The position numbers were made by a program, and so were the translations under genes. 24,022 nt of DNA, from IMG/VR virus record IMGVR_UViG_3300020578_000427, positions 1 through 24,022 of that record; one strand, 5' to 3'. Shown piece after piece: positions 1 to 6,873 of the stretch (positions are counted from its first letter, which is position 1; every line of letters starts with the position of its first letter). Origin of the DNA: a virus. The notes below the pieces were generated by a model that was not told the origin of the DNA, ran no database searches, and saw nothing but the letters and a program-made list of their open reading frames with translations.

Positions 1-2596
1 CACCAAGGAATTCACTGTTGCTGACTAGGCCATTGTCACCATTGTCTAGTGCCAGTGCTGTATTTTGTATATAAGCCTGTACTCTATTGGTGTTCAGCGT
101 CAACGGAGTATCACCGATAATGAACGCTGTTTGTTTGCGATCATTATTTAGAGTGATCATGTTTTGTATCAGCTCTGGGTAACCTGGGCAAGCGATAATG
201 TTGTACTGTGTTTGTTCTTCACGTAAGGCTGTGCTAGATTCGATACTTGATTTGAGTGCTTCAACTACCACATTACGCTGTGCTTTACGACCAAAGAATG
301 GTACACCTGTAGTTGGATCATTGCCACTGGCACTTACCCAAGCTGCTACTACTGAAGCCGGAGTTGGATCATCTGCTAGTGCAGTGCTGTCAAATCTCTT
401 GACATTATAACCACTGCGGCGTGTATTGAATAATAGTGTACCGCGTGCATACAATTGATAATCTGGTGCATCGTAATCTAAATAATCACTGGTTAATAGA
501 TCTGCGATCTCTGGTACGTCATCAACTATAGGATCTGTAGTACCGTTAGCGGCCCAGCGTGCATCTGCGAACAGGATACCATCACTTGTGATCTGATCCG
601 TATTATCGATCAGTTCAAATGCTGTGCCATTGTAGCGATATATCACTGGGTAATTTTCCAGCTCGCCTGTGTCAATCCATAGATCACCTGCTACTACAGG
701 TGTCGTGCCATCATTTTGATAAACGGGTTCTGACGCACTAAGGATCGGACCATCTGGATCTGTGGCTGATAAGTCATAGCCTCGTGCATCATTTACCACA
801 TTTTGATAGCCTTTAAACCCACTACCATCGTTAATTAATATATCAACTTCAAGCGCTGTGTTGTAATACCAAAGAGTATCTTCTGCTGGATCACTAAATG
901 GAGCAGTAGTAGAAAATGTATATGTCAGTGCTTTAAACGGACTAGCTAAGAATACGCTACCTGCTGAAATAACCTGTATTTGATTGTCACTGATAATACC
1001 AGCTGTGGTTAATGGAGTACCTGTACCGTAGGTAAATTTAATAGTACCACCAGCTAAGTGGGTAATGCTGATAGCACCACTTGATTCGATGGCCGCTACT
1101 ACGTTTGGTAAGTTAGCTGCCAGGATCTTAGCTACTAAAGTCGTAGCTGTAGTACCAATTGAAGTGATCGTCGCGCTTTCTGTTGATGCACTTCCTGGAA
1201 CACTGACTTCCATAGTGAAGCTGTCACCGTTAGTGTATGCGGCGGCACCACCTGCTACTGTACCTGTGATTTTCAATAAGCCAGCAACATTCTTACGATA
1301 AAGTTTAAATGTGCCTGTTGTTGTGCCTAGTGTATCATATTGTACATATAATGTGCCTGCTGGCAGATCTGAACCGCCTGCTACTGGACTTAGCCCATAG
1401 ATTGCAGCTGTATCGCTAGCATATAAAGGAGCAGTCTGTAAAACAAAACTGTCTAAATTACTATCATATTCTTTGATACCATAATTAGCACCGTTACCTG
1501 TCGCTGAAGTTTTAAACCATACTGATCCATATGGACGTGGACTAGCATCTGTGTCTCTCCAAGCTGGAACGTTTCTATAGCTGTCAAATGCCACTAGTGG
1601 TCCTAGTAGTGTTCTGCTGTTACCTGTAATACCTTCACCATTGAAGATACCTAATTTCATCGCAGCATCAACGCCACCGATACCACTAGTACCACCTTTT
1701 TCAATTTGTAATGAACCGTTGGCTAATGCAAGGTTACCTGAGCTGGCTGCTAGGCTGTCAGCAAAAATTTCAAGTTGTCCTGAACTGTTAGCTCTAGCGC
1801 TAACACCAGTAATACCTGCACCGTTGATGTCGCTGGCTACTGATGTTACTGTAGTGCCAGTAAGTGTAACGTTGATACCATTCAGACGCATCTTGTTACC
1901 AATAGCTAGGTTAGCAGGGTTAGCAATAACACCAGTGATTACAGGTACGCGATCTTTCCAATCGTCACTACCCACTAGTGCCCAGGTGTTGTCATAACCT
2001 TTTAGGTAAATTGGATTTGATGTGCTGGTGGTAACCACAGCATATTCACCAATCGCACCTACTGAGCTTAATGGTACTGTACCGCTGACTTGAGTTGAGT
2101 CTGTTATCACCCTTGGTGTCTGTAAGACAAATTGATCTGCATCTGTCCATTCATAAATACCCCAATTAGTAGCATCTGCACTAACATCTAACCAATAAGT
2201 ACCATCTGTTGGTGTACCTGTTGGGCGGACGCTTGTACCTGTTAATTCATCTAGATCAACATCTGCACGTTGTACGTAGATCTGATTGCTAACACCAAGT
2301 GCGCTGTAGGCTGCTAGAAGACCGTATTCGTTACGTTCATCACCGTTTAATGGATTATCAGCGGCATCAACGCGGAATTCAATATTACCATAATTTGCTA
2401 CTAGTTCTCTTTGGCTAGTGATATTAAATAGTTTATTAGCATTAGCTGCTGTGGTATAGGGTGCAAGTGCACCGCTTGGGTTTGTTTTGTCTTGGGCAGT
2501 AGCAAGTAAAACATAAGCAATTGAACCAGCTGCGGTTGGGGTATATTGACTTTCGTCTGTTACCGTTACTTGTACTCCAGGTGAAATAAGTGCCAT
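1..2596 (-). CDS. 18: Tail sheath protein gp18, partial (C-terminus beyond left edge)
   Basis: This is the contractile tail sheath subunit, which polymerises around the tail tube and contracts at infection. The frame is open from an ATG at 2596 to the window edge, giving 865 codons without a stop. The N-terminus (MALISPGVQVTVTDESQY) is the form I know from marine T4-like sheath proteins. Near the left edge come a GVPFFGRKAQRN segment and then YNIIACPGYPELIQ. T4 gp18 has 659 residues, so this protein is much longer. Extra length lies in beta-rich, T/G/A-rich middle segments that contain three copies of a short module (about residues 127-165, 352-388 and 629-663) with the pattern G-x-x-W-(L/F/I)-(D/K)...YE/YR...F-(V/E)-L. 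The start is supported by an AGAGGAAC ribosome site and an upstream late promoter. The tube gene gp19 would be expected beyond the left edge. Identity is firm; the module boundaries are by eye. Confidence 0.9.
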   Translation of the reverse strand, partial: MALISPGVQVTVTDESQYTPTAAGSIAYVLLATAQDKTNPSGALAPYTTAANANKLFNITSQRELVANYGNIEFRVDAADNPLNGDERNEYGLLAAYSALGVSNQIYVQRADVDLDELTGTSVRPTGTPTDGTYWLDVSADATNWGIYEWTDADQFVLQTPRVITDSTQVSGTVPLSSVGAIGEYAVVTTSTSNPIYLKGYDNTWALVGSDDWKDRVPVITGVIANPANLAIGNKMRLNGINVTLTGTTVTSVASDINGAGITGVSARANSSGQLEIFADSLAASSGNLALANGSLQIEKGGTSGIGGVDAAMKLGIFNGEGITGNSRTLLGPLVAFDSYRNVPAWRDTDASPRPYGSVWFKTSATGNGANYGIKEYDSNLDSFVLQTAPLYASDTAAIYGLSPVAGGSDLPAGTLYVQYDTLGTTTGTFKLYRKNVAGLLKITGTVAGGAAAYTNGDSFTMEVSVPGSASTESATITSIGTTATTLVAKILAANLPNVVAAIESSGAISITHLAGGTIKFTYGTGTPLTTAGIISDNQIQVISAGSVFLASPFKALTYTFSTTAPFSDPAEDTLWYYNTALEVDILINDGSGFKGYQNVVNDARGYDLSATDPDGPILSASEPVYQNDGTTPVVAGDLWIDTGELENYPVIYRYNGTAFELIDNTDQITSDGILFADARWAANGTTDPIVDDVPEIADLLTSDYLDYDAPDYQLYARGTLLFNTRRSGYNVKRFDSTALADDPTPASVVAAWVSASGNDPTTGVPFFGRKAQRNVVVEALKSSIESSTALREEQTQYNIIACPGYPELIQNMITLNNDRKQTAFIIGDTPLTLNTNRVQAYIQNTALALDNGDNGLVSNSEFLG

Positions 2597-2628
2597 AGTA
2601 TCTGTTCCTCTAAATAGGTTACTTTAAA

Positions 2629-2637
2629 CTATTTATA
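2629..2637 (-). promoter_or_regulatory. T4-type late promoter for gp18
   Basis: The minus strand reads TATAAATAG, an exact match to the T4 late octamer TATAAATA, 33 nt before the gp18 ATG. The expected start point is near 2624. The octamer overlaps the upstream arm of a 7-bp inverted repeat (TAAATAG/CTATTTA, arms 2629-2635 and 2611-2617). The downstream arm abuts the GAGGAA ribosome site. Confidence 0.75.
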
Positions 2638-2685
2638 ATCTTTTGATAGAATTTGTGGTATAAGGTGCCCTTTGAAAGGTTCAGC

Positions 2686-2693
2686 CATAAATA
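2686..2693 (+). promoter_or_regulatory. Late promoter-like octamer directly before the HNH gene
   Basis: CATAAATA followed by CTAGT and then ATG at 2699. The extended form CATAAATACTAGT is identical to the one before the structural gene at 18345. With a usual T4 late start point about six bases after the octamer, transcription would begin at or next to the A of the ATG. No good ribosome site lies between. Confidence 0.5.
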
Positions 2694-2698
2694 CTAGT

Positions 2699-3049
2699 AT
2701 GGAATACCGTCCAATATGTCAAATTTGTGGTAAAAAACCCGTGGCGATCAACTATAAAATGCATGGCCGTACTTACTTCAGAACTCGCTGTGATAGTTGT
2801 ATCCGCAAAAAGAAAAATAAGCCTGCACCAAAGCCTCGTTGGCAGTTAGAAGGATATAAAAAGAAACCACACTGCGAAAAGTGTGGTTTTAAGGCTAAAC
2901 TAAAACAGCAATTATTTGTCTATCACATCGATGGTGATCTAAACAACAATAGTGTGTTAAATCTTAAAACAGTCTGTGCTAACTGTCAATATGAAATTGC
3001 CCAAGAAGGTTTAGGATGGCGTCAAGGAGACTTAGTTCCAGATTACTAA
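2699..3049 (+). CDS. HNH-like zinc-finger endonuclease, probable free-standing homing enzyme
   Basis: A 116-residue protein with four Cys pairs: CQIC, CDSC, CEKCG and CANC. The C-terminal part reads FVYHIDGDLNNNSVLNLK followed by TVCANC, which fits the HNH/McrA-type pattern in which a His-x-Asp and Asn-rich strand is followed by a zinc-binding knuckle. Similar small proteins ending GLGWRQGDLVPDY are common in marine T4-like phages and are usually called HNH endonucleases. Starting at ATG 2699 gives the familiar MEYRPICQICG N-terminus; an in-frame TTG at 2672 would add nine residues but would run through the promoter-like site. The gene is on the plus strand between minus-strand gp18 and gp1, as expected for an intergenic mobile endonuclease. 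A purely DNA-binding or regulatory role is possible. Confidence 0.7.
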   Translation: MEYRPICQICGKKPVAINYKMHGRTYFRTRCDSCIRKKKNKPAPKPRWQLEGYKKKPHCEKCGFKAKLKQQLFVYHIDGDLNNNSVLNLKTVCANCQYEIAQEGLGWRQGDLVPDY

Positions 3050-3057
3050 TATAAATA
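3050..3057 (+). promoter_or_regulatory. Late promoter directly before the GIY-YIG gene
   Basis: An exact TATAAATA followed by TTATT and then ATG at 3063. The same 5-nt spacing occurs at the HNH gene before it. It begins immediately after the stop of that gene. No AGG-type ribosome site is visible upstream of this ATG. Confidence 0.6.
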
Positions 3058-3062
3058 TTATT

Positions 3063-3617
3063 ATGACTTTCTATCTTTACATCAAAACACACAATAAGAC
3101 AGGATTAAAGTATCTAGGGCAAACATCACAACAAGATCCTCATAAATATCGTGGTTCTGGAACACGCTGGATATATCATTTACGCAAGCATGGTTATGAC
3201 TATTCTACTGAAATTCTTAAAGAATGTGTGGACAAAAATGAACTTAAAGTGTGGGGATTATATTACAGTAATCTATGGAACGTGGTTGAAGATCAAACTT
3301 GGGCCAATCTAAAGCCAGAAGAAGCAGACGGTGGGCAACAATCAGAAGAAAGTAAAAGAAAAATAGGTTTAGCTTCTAAAGGAAGAAAACAGTCTATAGA
3401 ATCACGAAAAATTAATAGTGAAAAGAATTCAGGACAAAATAATCCTATGTTTGGCAAAACACATACTTTAGAAGCTAGAAAGAAAATATCAGAAACTAGA
3501 CAAAATCGACCCAGTCCTACCAAAGGTAAAATCATGTCTTTTGAACAGAAAGAAAAAATCCGTCAATCTGTCAAAGCTCGACTTGCTCTAAAGAAGAACT
3601 TAGCAGTGAATTTTTAG
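3063..3617 (+). CDS. GIY-YIG-type homing endonuclease with NUMOD3 repeats (Seg-like)
   Basis: A 184-residue protein. The N-terminal part (YLYIKTHNKTGLKYLGQT, about residues 4-21) corresponds to the GIY and YIG strands. It is followed by YRGSGTRW (about 29-36) and a KHGYD...TEIL segment typical of phage Seg-like nucleases. The C-terminal half is basic and has NUMOD3-like DNA-binding motifs, such as NNPMFGKTHTLEARKKISET and an SKGRKQSIESRK segment. Homologues in T4-like phages are free-standing homing endonucleases that cut the intergenic sequence of related phages. It runs against its neighbours, and its last 47 bases overlap the 3' end of convergent gp1. Class is fairly sure; activity and target are unknown. 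Confidence 0.8.
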   Translation: MTFYLYIKTHNKTGLKYLGQTSQQDPHKYRGSGTRWIYHLRKHGYDYSTEILKECVDKNELKVWGLYYSNLWNVVEDQTWANLKPEEADGGQQSEESKRKIGLASKGRKQSIESRKINSEKNSGQNNPMFGKTHTLEARKKISETRQNRPSPTKGKIMSFEQKEKIRQSVKARLALKKNLAVNF

Positions 3618-4248
3618 TTATATTCAGTTCTATTTGATTGTACAATTCGTCTAGTGTGCCATCGTTGTTTAGGGTAATGTCAAACTTAGTTCCTACCCAG
3701 GCTGTTTCACTAGCATGGATTCCTAACTTTTCGATATTGTGTTTGCTTAAAGCCCAATTCATGTTACGTGTAGGTCCCTTGTTCATGCTACGAGCATCAT
3801 TAAACCAAGCAGGTTCTGGTCCTCGTTTGATACGCACCACACGTCCACCTGCGTTGCGGATAGCTTTGATTTCATTCGGAAAGCGGCAGTCAGTGATAAC
3901 GATGTCATCTGTTGACTGTCGTAGGCGATTTTCTAAGCTGGCCACCCACATATCATCGTGGAATCCTTTACGCACTACTTCGGTGCCCCAATACTGTAGG
4001 ACCCAACGTGGCGTTATATCTCGCTTTAGTCGTTTGCTCCACCATTCGTCCTTGGTTTCACGCCATTCACGAGCTTGTTTAGTACGTCCTTCTAATAGTG
4101 TTCTATCCCAACCAAACACTGCCGACACAGCATCTTTAAGGCTGTTAGCAAAGCTTTCTCGTTTATACCCATGGAAATTAACTAGATAATCTGCCACTGT
4201 GTCTTTACCAGCGCCGATCAGACCTACGATACCGATGACTTGACTCAT
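3571..4248 (-). CDS. 1: Deoxynucleoside monophosphate kinase (T4 gp1-like)
   Basis: This 225-residue enzyme (T4 gp1 has 241) phosphorylates dNMPs to dNDPs for phage DNA synthesis, using ATP, in the cytoplasm. A P-loop, GLIGAGKDT, lies at residues 9-17. It is followed by DYLVNFHGYKRESFANSLKD, a TPRWVLQYWGTE motif and a DIVITDCRFPNE strand, all typical of the phage dNMP kinase family (AAA/P-loop kinase fold). The start is supported by AAGGGGATT before ATG. It is a metabolic gene embedded among virion genes. Its 3' end overlaps the convergent GIY-YIG gene by 47 bases, so an insertion there seems to have landed against, or slightly altered, the gp1 C-terminus. I see no clear late octamer before it. 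Confidence 0.88.
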   Translation of the reverse strand: MSQVIGIVGLIGAGKDTVADYLVNFHGYKRESFANSLKDAVSAVFGWDRTLLEGRTKQAREWRETKDEWWSKRLKRDITPRWVLQYWGTEVVRKGFHDDMWVASLENRLRQSTDDIVITDCRFPNEIKAIRNAGGRVVRIKRGPEPAWFNDARSMNKGPTRNMNWALSKHNIEKLGIHASETAWVGTKFDITLNNDGTLDELYNQIELNITKNSLLSSSLEQVEL

Positions 4249-4309
4249 TGAAATCCCCTTGATTGATACTAATATTTTACGAGAGTTTTAGACTGTTGTC
4301 TAGAAGTTT

Positions 4310-5230
4310 TTAACCAGTTACCCACCACATTGGTTGGCCACCGTCCACATAGTTCTTGATTTCTTCGTCAAGTTTGAGTAGAAGTTCATTACCTTCTGCT
4401 TTAAGTGCTGTACCGTTTAAAGCTGTACCACCTTGCGGACCTGCTATTGAAGCAAATTTTTCACGGGCATTACCTACGCTAATTAGTGTCAAAGCATAAG
4501 CATAGTCTTGGATCCATGGAAATGCCTGCGGGTCATTTAGTAAGATCTGATCAGGTTTATAATTGTAGGTCAATAATAGCACGCTTTCTTTTACGAGATC
4601 ACTGCCTTGGATCCCACCAAATGGAATTTTTCGTATAAGAGTAAGTTTTTTAGTGACTTTGTTAAAGGTGTAGTTTATAAAACCACCAAACATCTTCATA
4701 GCCAGTTCTTGATATTGTACAAACAATTCGTAGTTTGTAAGCCCACCAACACGTCCAGCTACCAACATGTAGGTATTTAGATAACCTGATGCAAATGGTT
4801 CAAATTGGCTGGCTGTGGTACCAGATATACTGCCAATACCTCTGCGGAATATCTGTTTGACATCTATGATATAATTAGGTAAGATATATTCCTGTGTTTC
4901 GGGATATATATCTAGAAACACATAGCTTTCTTCTACTGAATTTGAACTCTTCTGGCGGTAGCGGATTAGTGCTTGTTTGATACCCATGTCGAAGTGTTCT
5001 TTGTCTGCTTCAACATCGATCATACCATAGCCTAAGCGTAGGCGGCAGTAGTCAATAATGTCATTCTGCTGTTTAGCTACTGAATCTAGCTGTGCTTGTA
5101 GATTAGCATCAAATGCGATATGCCCAGCACCTGTACCAGTTACGTTGCTATACAGACTTTTGGTCTGAACACTTAAGGTATTGGTAAGATTGCTAGATGT
5201 TGATGATATGTTTGCTGGTAATTCAGACAT
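4310..5230 (-). CDS. 13: Neck protein gp13
   Basis: A 306-residue protein, matching the T4 gp13 length (309). gp13 forms part of the neck that closes the filled head and accepts the tail. Seen in the sequence: DIIDYCRLRLGYGMIDVEAD near residues 58-77, matching the C-(L/R)-x-x-LG-x-P/G-x-I-(D/E) opening of the family. There is a central YxxYxEL-like region and the C-terminal block PWIQDYAYALTLISVGNARE, followed by KFASI, an ALNGTALKAEG segment and a final GGQPMWWVTG. That C-terminal pattern is the one I recall for T4-like gp13 of aquatic phages. The ribosome site is ACAGGAT before the ATG. That site forms one arm of a perfect 10-bp inverted repeat around the late promoter (see the 5236-5275 entry). 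Confidence 0.8.
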   Translation of the reverse strand: MSELPANISSTSSNLTNTLSVQTKSLYSNVTGTGAGHIAFDANLQAQLDSVAKQQNDIIDYCRLRLGYGMIDVEADKEHFDMGIKQALIRYRQKSSNSVEESYVFLDIYPETQEYILPNYIIDVKQIFRRGIGSISGTTASQFEPFASGYLNTYMLVAGRVGGLTNYELFVQYQELAMKMFGGFINYTFNKVTKKLTLIRKIPFGGIQGSDLVKESVLLLTYNYKPDQILLNDPQAFPWIQDYAYALTLISVGNAREKFASIAGPQGGTALNGTALKAEGNELLLKLDEEIKNYVDGGQPMWWVTG

Positions 5231-5235
5231 TTAAA

Positions 5236-5275
5236 TTATCCTGTTATCATGTATTTATTATCTACAACAGGATAA
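5236..5275 (-). promoter_or_regulatory. Late promoter inside an inverted repeat that can hide the gp13 ribosome site
   Basis: Perfect 10-bp arms, TTATCCTGTT at 5236-5245 and AACAGGATAA at 5266-5275, are separated by 20 nt. The loop contains the minus-strand late octamer AATAAATA at 5259-5252. In an mRNA made by read-through from upstream, AACAGGATAA (which holds the AGGA ribosome site of gp13) would pair with the upstream arm. A transcript started about six bases after the octamer (near 5246) lacks the upstream arm and leaves AGGA free. The arms are seen directly; the mechanism is inferred by analogy with T4 genes e, soc and I-TevI. Confidence 0.65.
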
Positions 5276-5301
5276 CTTTGCCTTTCGCTACCTTGAGGGG
5301 A

Positions 5302-6489
5302 TTAGTTTGCTTTTAATAAGATAGTATCAGCGTTGATACGACCGTTAAGTTTGATCTCTGTGGTCTTGATATTTTCAAGATACTTGCGCAACTCAACTTT
5401 GCTACTTGTTAAGAACTGTTTGATCTGTTCTTCTGGTTTTCTAAGTGTTTTTTGTGTGCTCTTGTTAGCATCATAACCCGTAATTGTGGTGCCTTTGACG
5501 CCTAGCGCACCTCCCATGGCTTCTGCTACATACTTGCCAATCTTGCGATTCTTAACATTGTAAACCCATAGAACTTCTGCACCTACGATATCTACCGGAT
5601 TGATTGACACAATCTTCAATGCAGTATCTTGCTTGAGATATTTCAAGCTCTTAACTAATTTTTCTTTTTGTGGTGGTTTGCGGACTGCGGCCTTTTTAGT
5701 GGCCTTTTTAGTTTGATTGTAAGCGGCCAAGTCTTGGAACAGTTTCTCATAGAAACTATCATAGCGTTTATAGTCTGCGGCTTTCATGTGGCTGTAGGCT
5801 TCTTTTAGTTGCTCACATTCACCCTTGCGTGCTTCTTGCACTTCTGCATGTCTAGGTTCAAACACTGAGGATATCTTGCTAATTAGTGCCTGTGGTACTA
5901 AATTCTTAACTAGGTATTCGTAGGCTTTAGGATCCACTGTTTCACCTGCGAACAATCCATCTTCAAGGATTTCAAAGTATAAGATGTGTTTCTTGGCTAC
6001 GTCATTCATGCGGTCTTGGATAGTAGGTAGTTTAACTTCAGGTTTCTTAGTGATTTTCTTTTCTTCTTCTGTGTCATCTGCTTTTAACAGTAGCACACGT
6101 TTAACAGCGTCAAAGATATATTCTACGTGTTTGTCACGCAAGGGCATGCCTTGTGTGTTGGCTTTGATCAGTGAGCAGACTGTCATTGGTGTTAGATTAT
6201 CTGCTGAACGGGCATATTGATCAATAGTAGTCTTATCTAACACGTGGATACCTTTATCACCTTCGTGTTGTCGCAACCATGCTACCACATATTTTTTAAG
6301 ATCTTTGGAACTATAATAGTAGTTGTAGTAACGAAAACTCTTGCGTAGGTGATGATCAAATTCTCCATCTGAAAAAGTTAGGGCACGATCATAGTCCCAT
6401 ACGGGTTCATTACCTGTGTATTTTTCGTCAGCAAAGTTAATATTTTTAACTTTGGCTTTCTTTTTCATGCCATCTAGTTTTATTGCCAT
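5302..6489 (-). CDS. Conserved phage protein of unknown function
   Basis: A 395-residue protein, Lys-rich and soluble in appearance, with no signal peptide or membrane segment. It opens with a basic MKKKAKVKN stretch, then an aromatic RYYNYYYSSKDLKKY region (about residues 51-65). An acidic/basic linker follows (DDTEEEKKITKK, about 139-150), then a helical middle and a Lys/Ala-rich hinge (KKATKKAAVRK, about 262-272). The C-terminal domain has a distinctive VDIVGAEVLWVYNVKNRKIG block. I believe relatives occur in other aquatic T4-like phages but cannot assign a function. The position between gp13 and the 88-residue gene suggests a role in head or neck assembly or in DNA handling; this is a guess from context. 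AAGGATACTG serves as the ribosome site. Confidence 0.75.
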   Translation of the reverse strand: MAIKLDGMKKKAKVKNINFADEKYTGNEPVWDYDRALTFSDGEFDHHLRKSFRYYNYYYSSKDLKKYVVAWLRQHEGDKGIHVLDKTTIDQYARSADNLTPMTVCSLIKANTQGMPLRDKHVEYIFDAVKRVLLLKADDTEEEKKITKKPEVKLPTIQDRMNDVAKKHILYFEILEDGLFAGETVDPKAYEYLVKNLVPQALISKISSVFEPRHAEVQEARKGECEQLKEAYSHMKAADYKRYDSFYEKLFQDLAAYNQTKKATKKAAVRKPPQKEKLVKSLKYLKQDTALKIVSINPVDIVGAEVLWVYNVKNRKIGKYVAEAMGGALGVKGTTITGYDANKSTQKTLRKPEEQIKQFLTSSKVELRKYLENIKTTEIKLNGRINADTILLKAN

Positions 6490-6502
6490 ACAGTATCCTT
6501 AT

Positions 6503-6510
6503 GATTTATA
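6503..6510 (-). promoter_or_regulatory. Late promoter-like octamer before the 395-residue gene
   Basis: The minus strand reads TATAAATC, seven of eight matches to TATAAATA, 13 nt before ATG at 6489. A direct repeat of ATACTGTAT flanks the octamer and the ribosome site. The short leader would just include AAGGAT. Confidence 0.45.
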
Positions 6511-6538
6511 TACAGTATATATGATATTCGACGTAAAG

Positions 6539-6805
6539 TCAACCACTTAATAGAACACCAAAAGTAACATACTGTTCAAATTGGGCTATTTCTTGATTTA
6601 TTTTGGCTACTAGTTCTCGGTGTTGGCGGGTTTGTTTGCCCATTCGTCGGCAATTGATTTCTTCTTCTGACAGAAGTTTAACCATGTCCCCAATATTACT
6701 GCTGATCTTTAACATTTCAGAACCATGGCGCTTCATACGTTTGGCGGCATTTTCTAGCTCAATACTAACAGATGCCCAATCTAAACTTGTAGTAATTTCA
6801 GCCAT
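6539..6805 (-). CDS. Small helical protein of unknown function
   Basis: An 88-residue protein, MAEITTSLDWASVSIELENA at the start, predicted by eye to be mostly helical with heptad-like hydrophobic spacing (ENAAKRMKRHGSEMLKISSN and following). No known motif is seen. It is divergent from gp14 (68-bp gap) and lies upstream of the 395-residue gene on the same strand, so the two may be co-transcribed. The sequence before the ATG is a 10-nt palindrome, ATACTAGTAT, followed directly by T and the start codon. There is no convincing AGG ribosome site, so the start is less certain. Coding is supported by an intact frame filling the gap between divergent genes. Confidence 0.6.
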   Translation of the reverse strand: MAEITTSLDWASVSIELENAAKRMKRHGSEMLKISSNIGDMVKLLSEEEINCRRMGKQTRQHRELVAKINQEIAQFEQYVTFGVLLSG

Positions 6806-6844
6806 AATACTAGTATAACATCATTTGATTGGGTAGTCAACGGC

Positions 6845-6852
6845 GATAAATA
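6845..6852 (+). promoter_or_regulatory. Late promoter for the gp14-gp15-Nudix unit
   Basis: GATAAATA followed by CTAGA, in the 68-bp divergent gap, with 21 nt between the octamer and the gp14 ATG. The predicted start near 6858 gives a short leader that includes the TTAGGATTAG ribosome site. Confidence 0.7.
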
Positions 6853-6873
6853 CTAGATAATTAGGATTAGATA

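Noticed and set aside
4286-4311. Hairpin TTTTAGAC/GTCTAGAA followed by a T run near the gp13 stop
   Set aside because: The U run follows the stem only on the plus strand, where no gene ends nearby; on the minus strand it lacks a U tract. The stem is weak and AT-rich, so it is not called a terminator.
6807-6816. Palindrome ATACTAGTAT, also at 2691-2700
   Set aside because: Both copies lie at gene starts, but the second is part of the late promoter extension (ATAAATACTAGT); two copies of an AT-rich 10-mer are not enough to call an operator.
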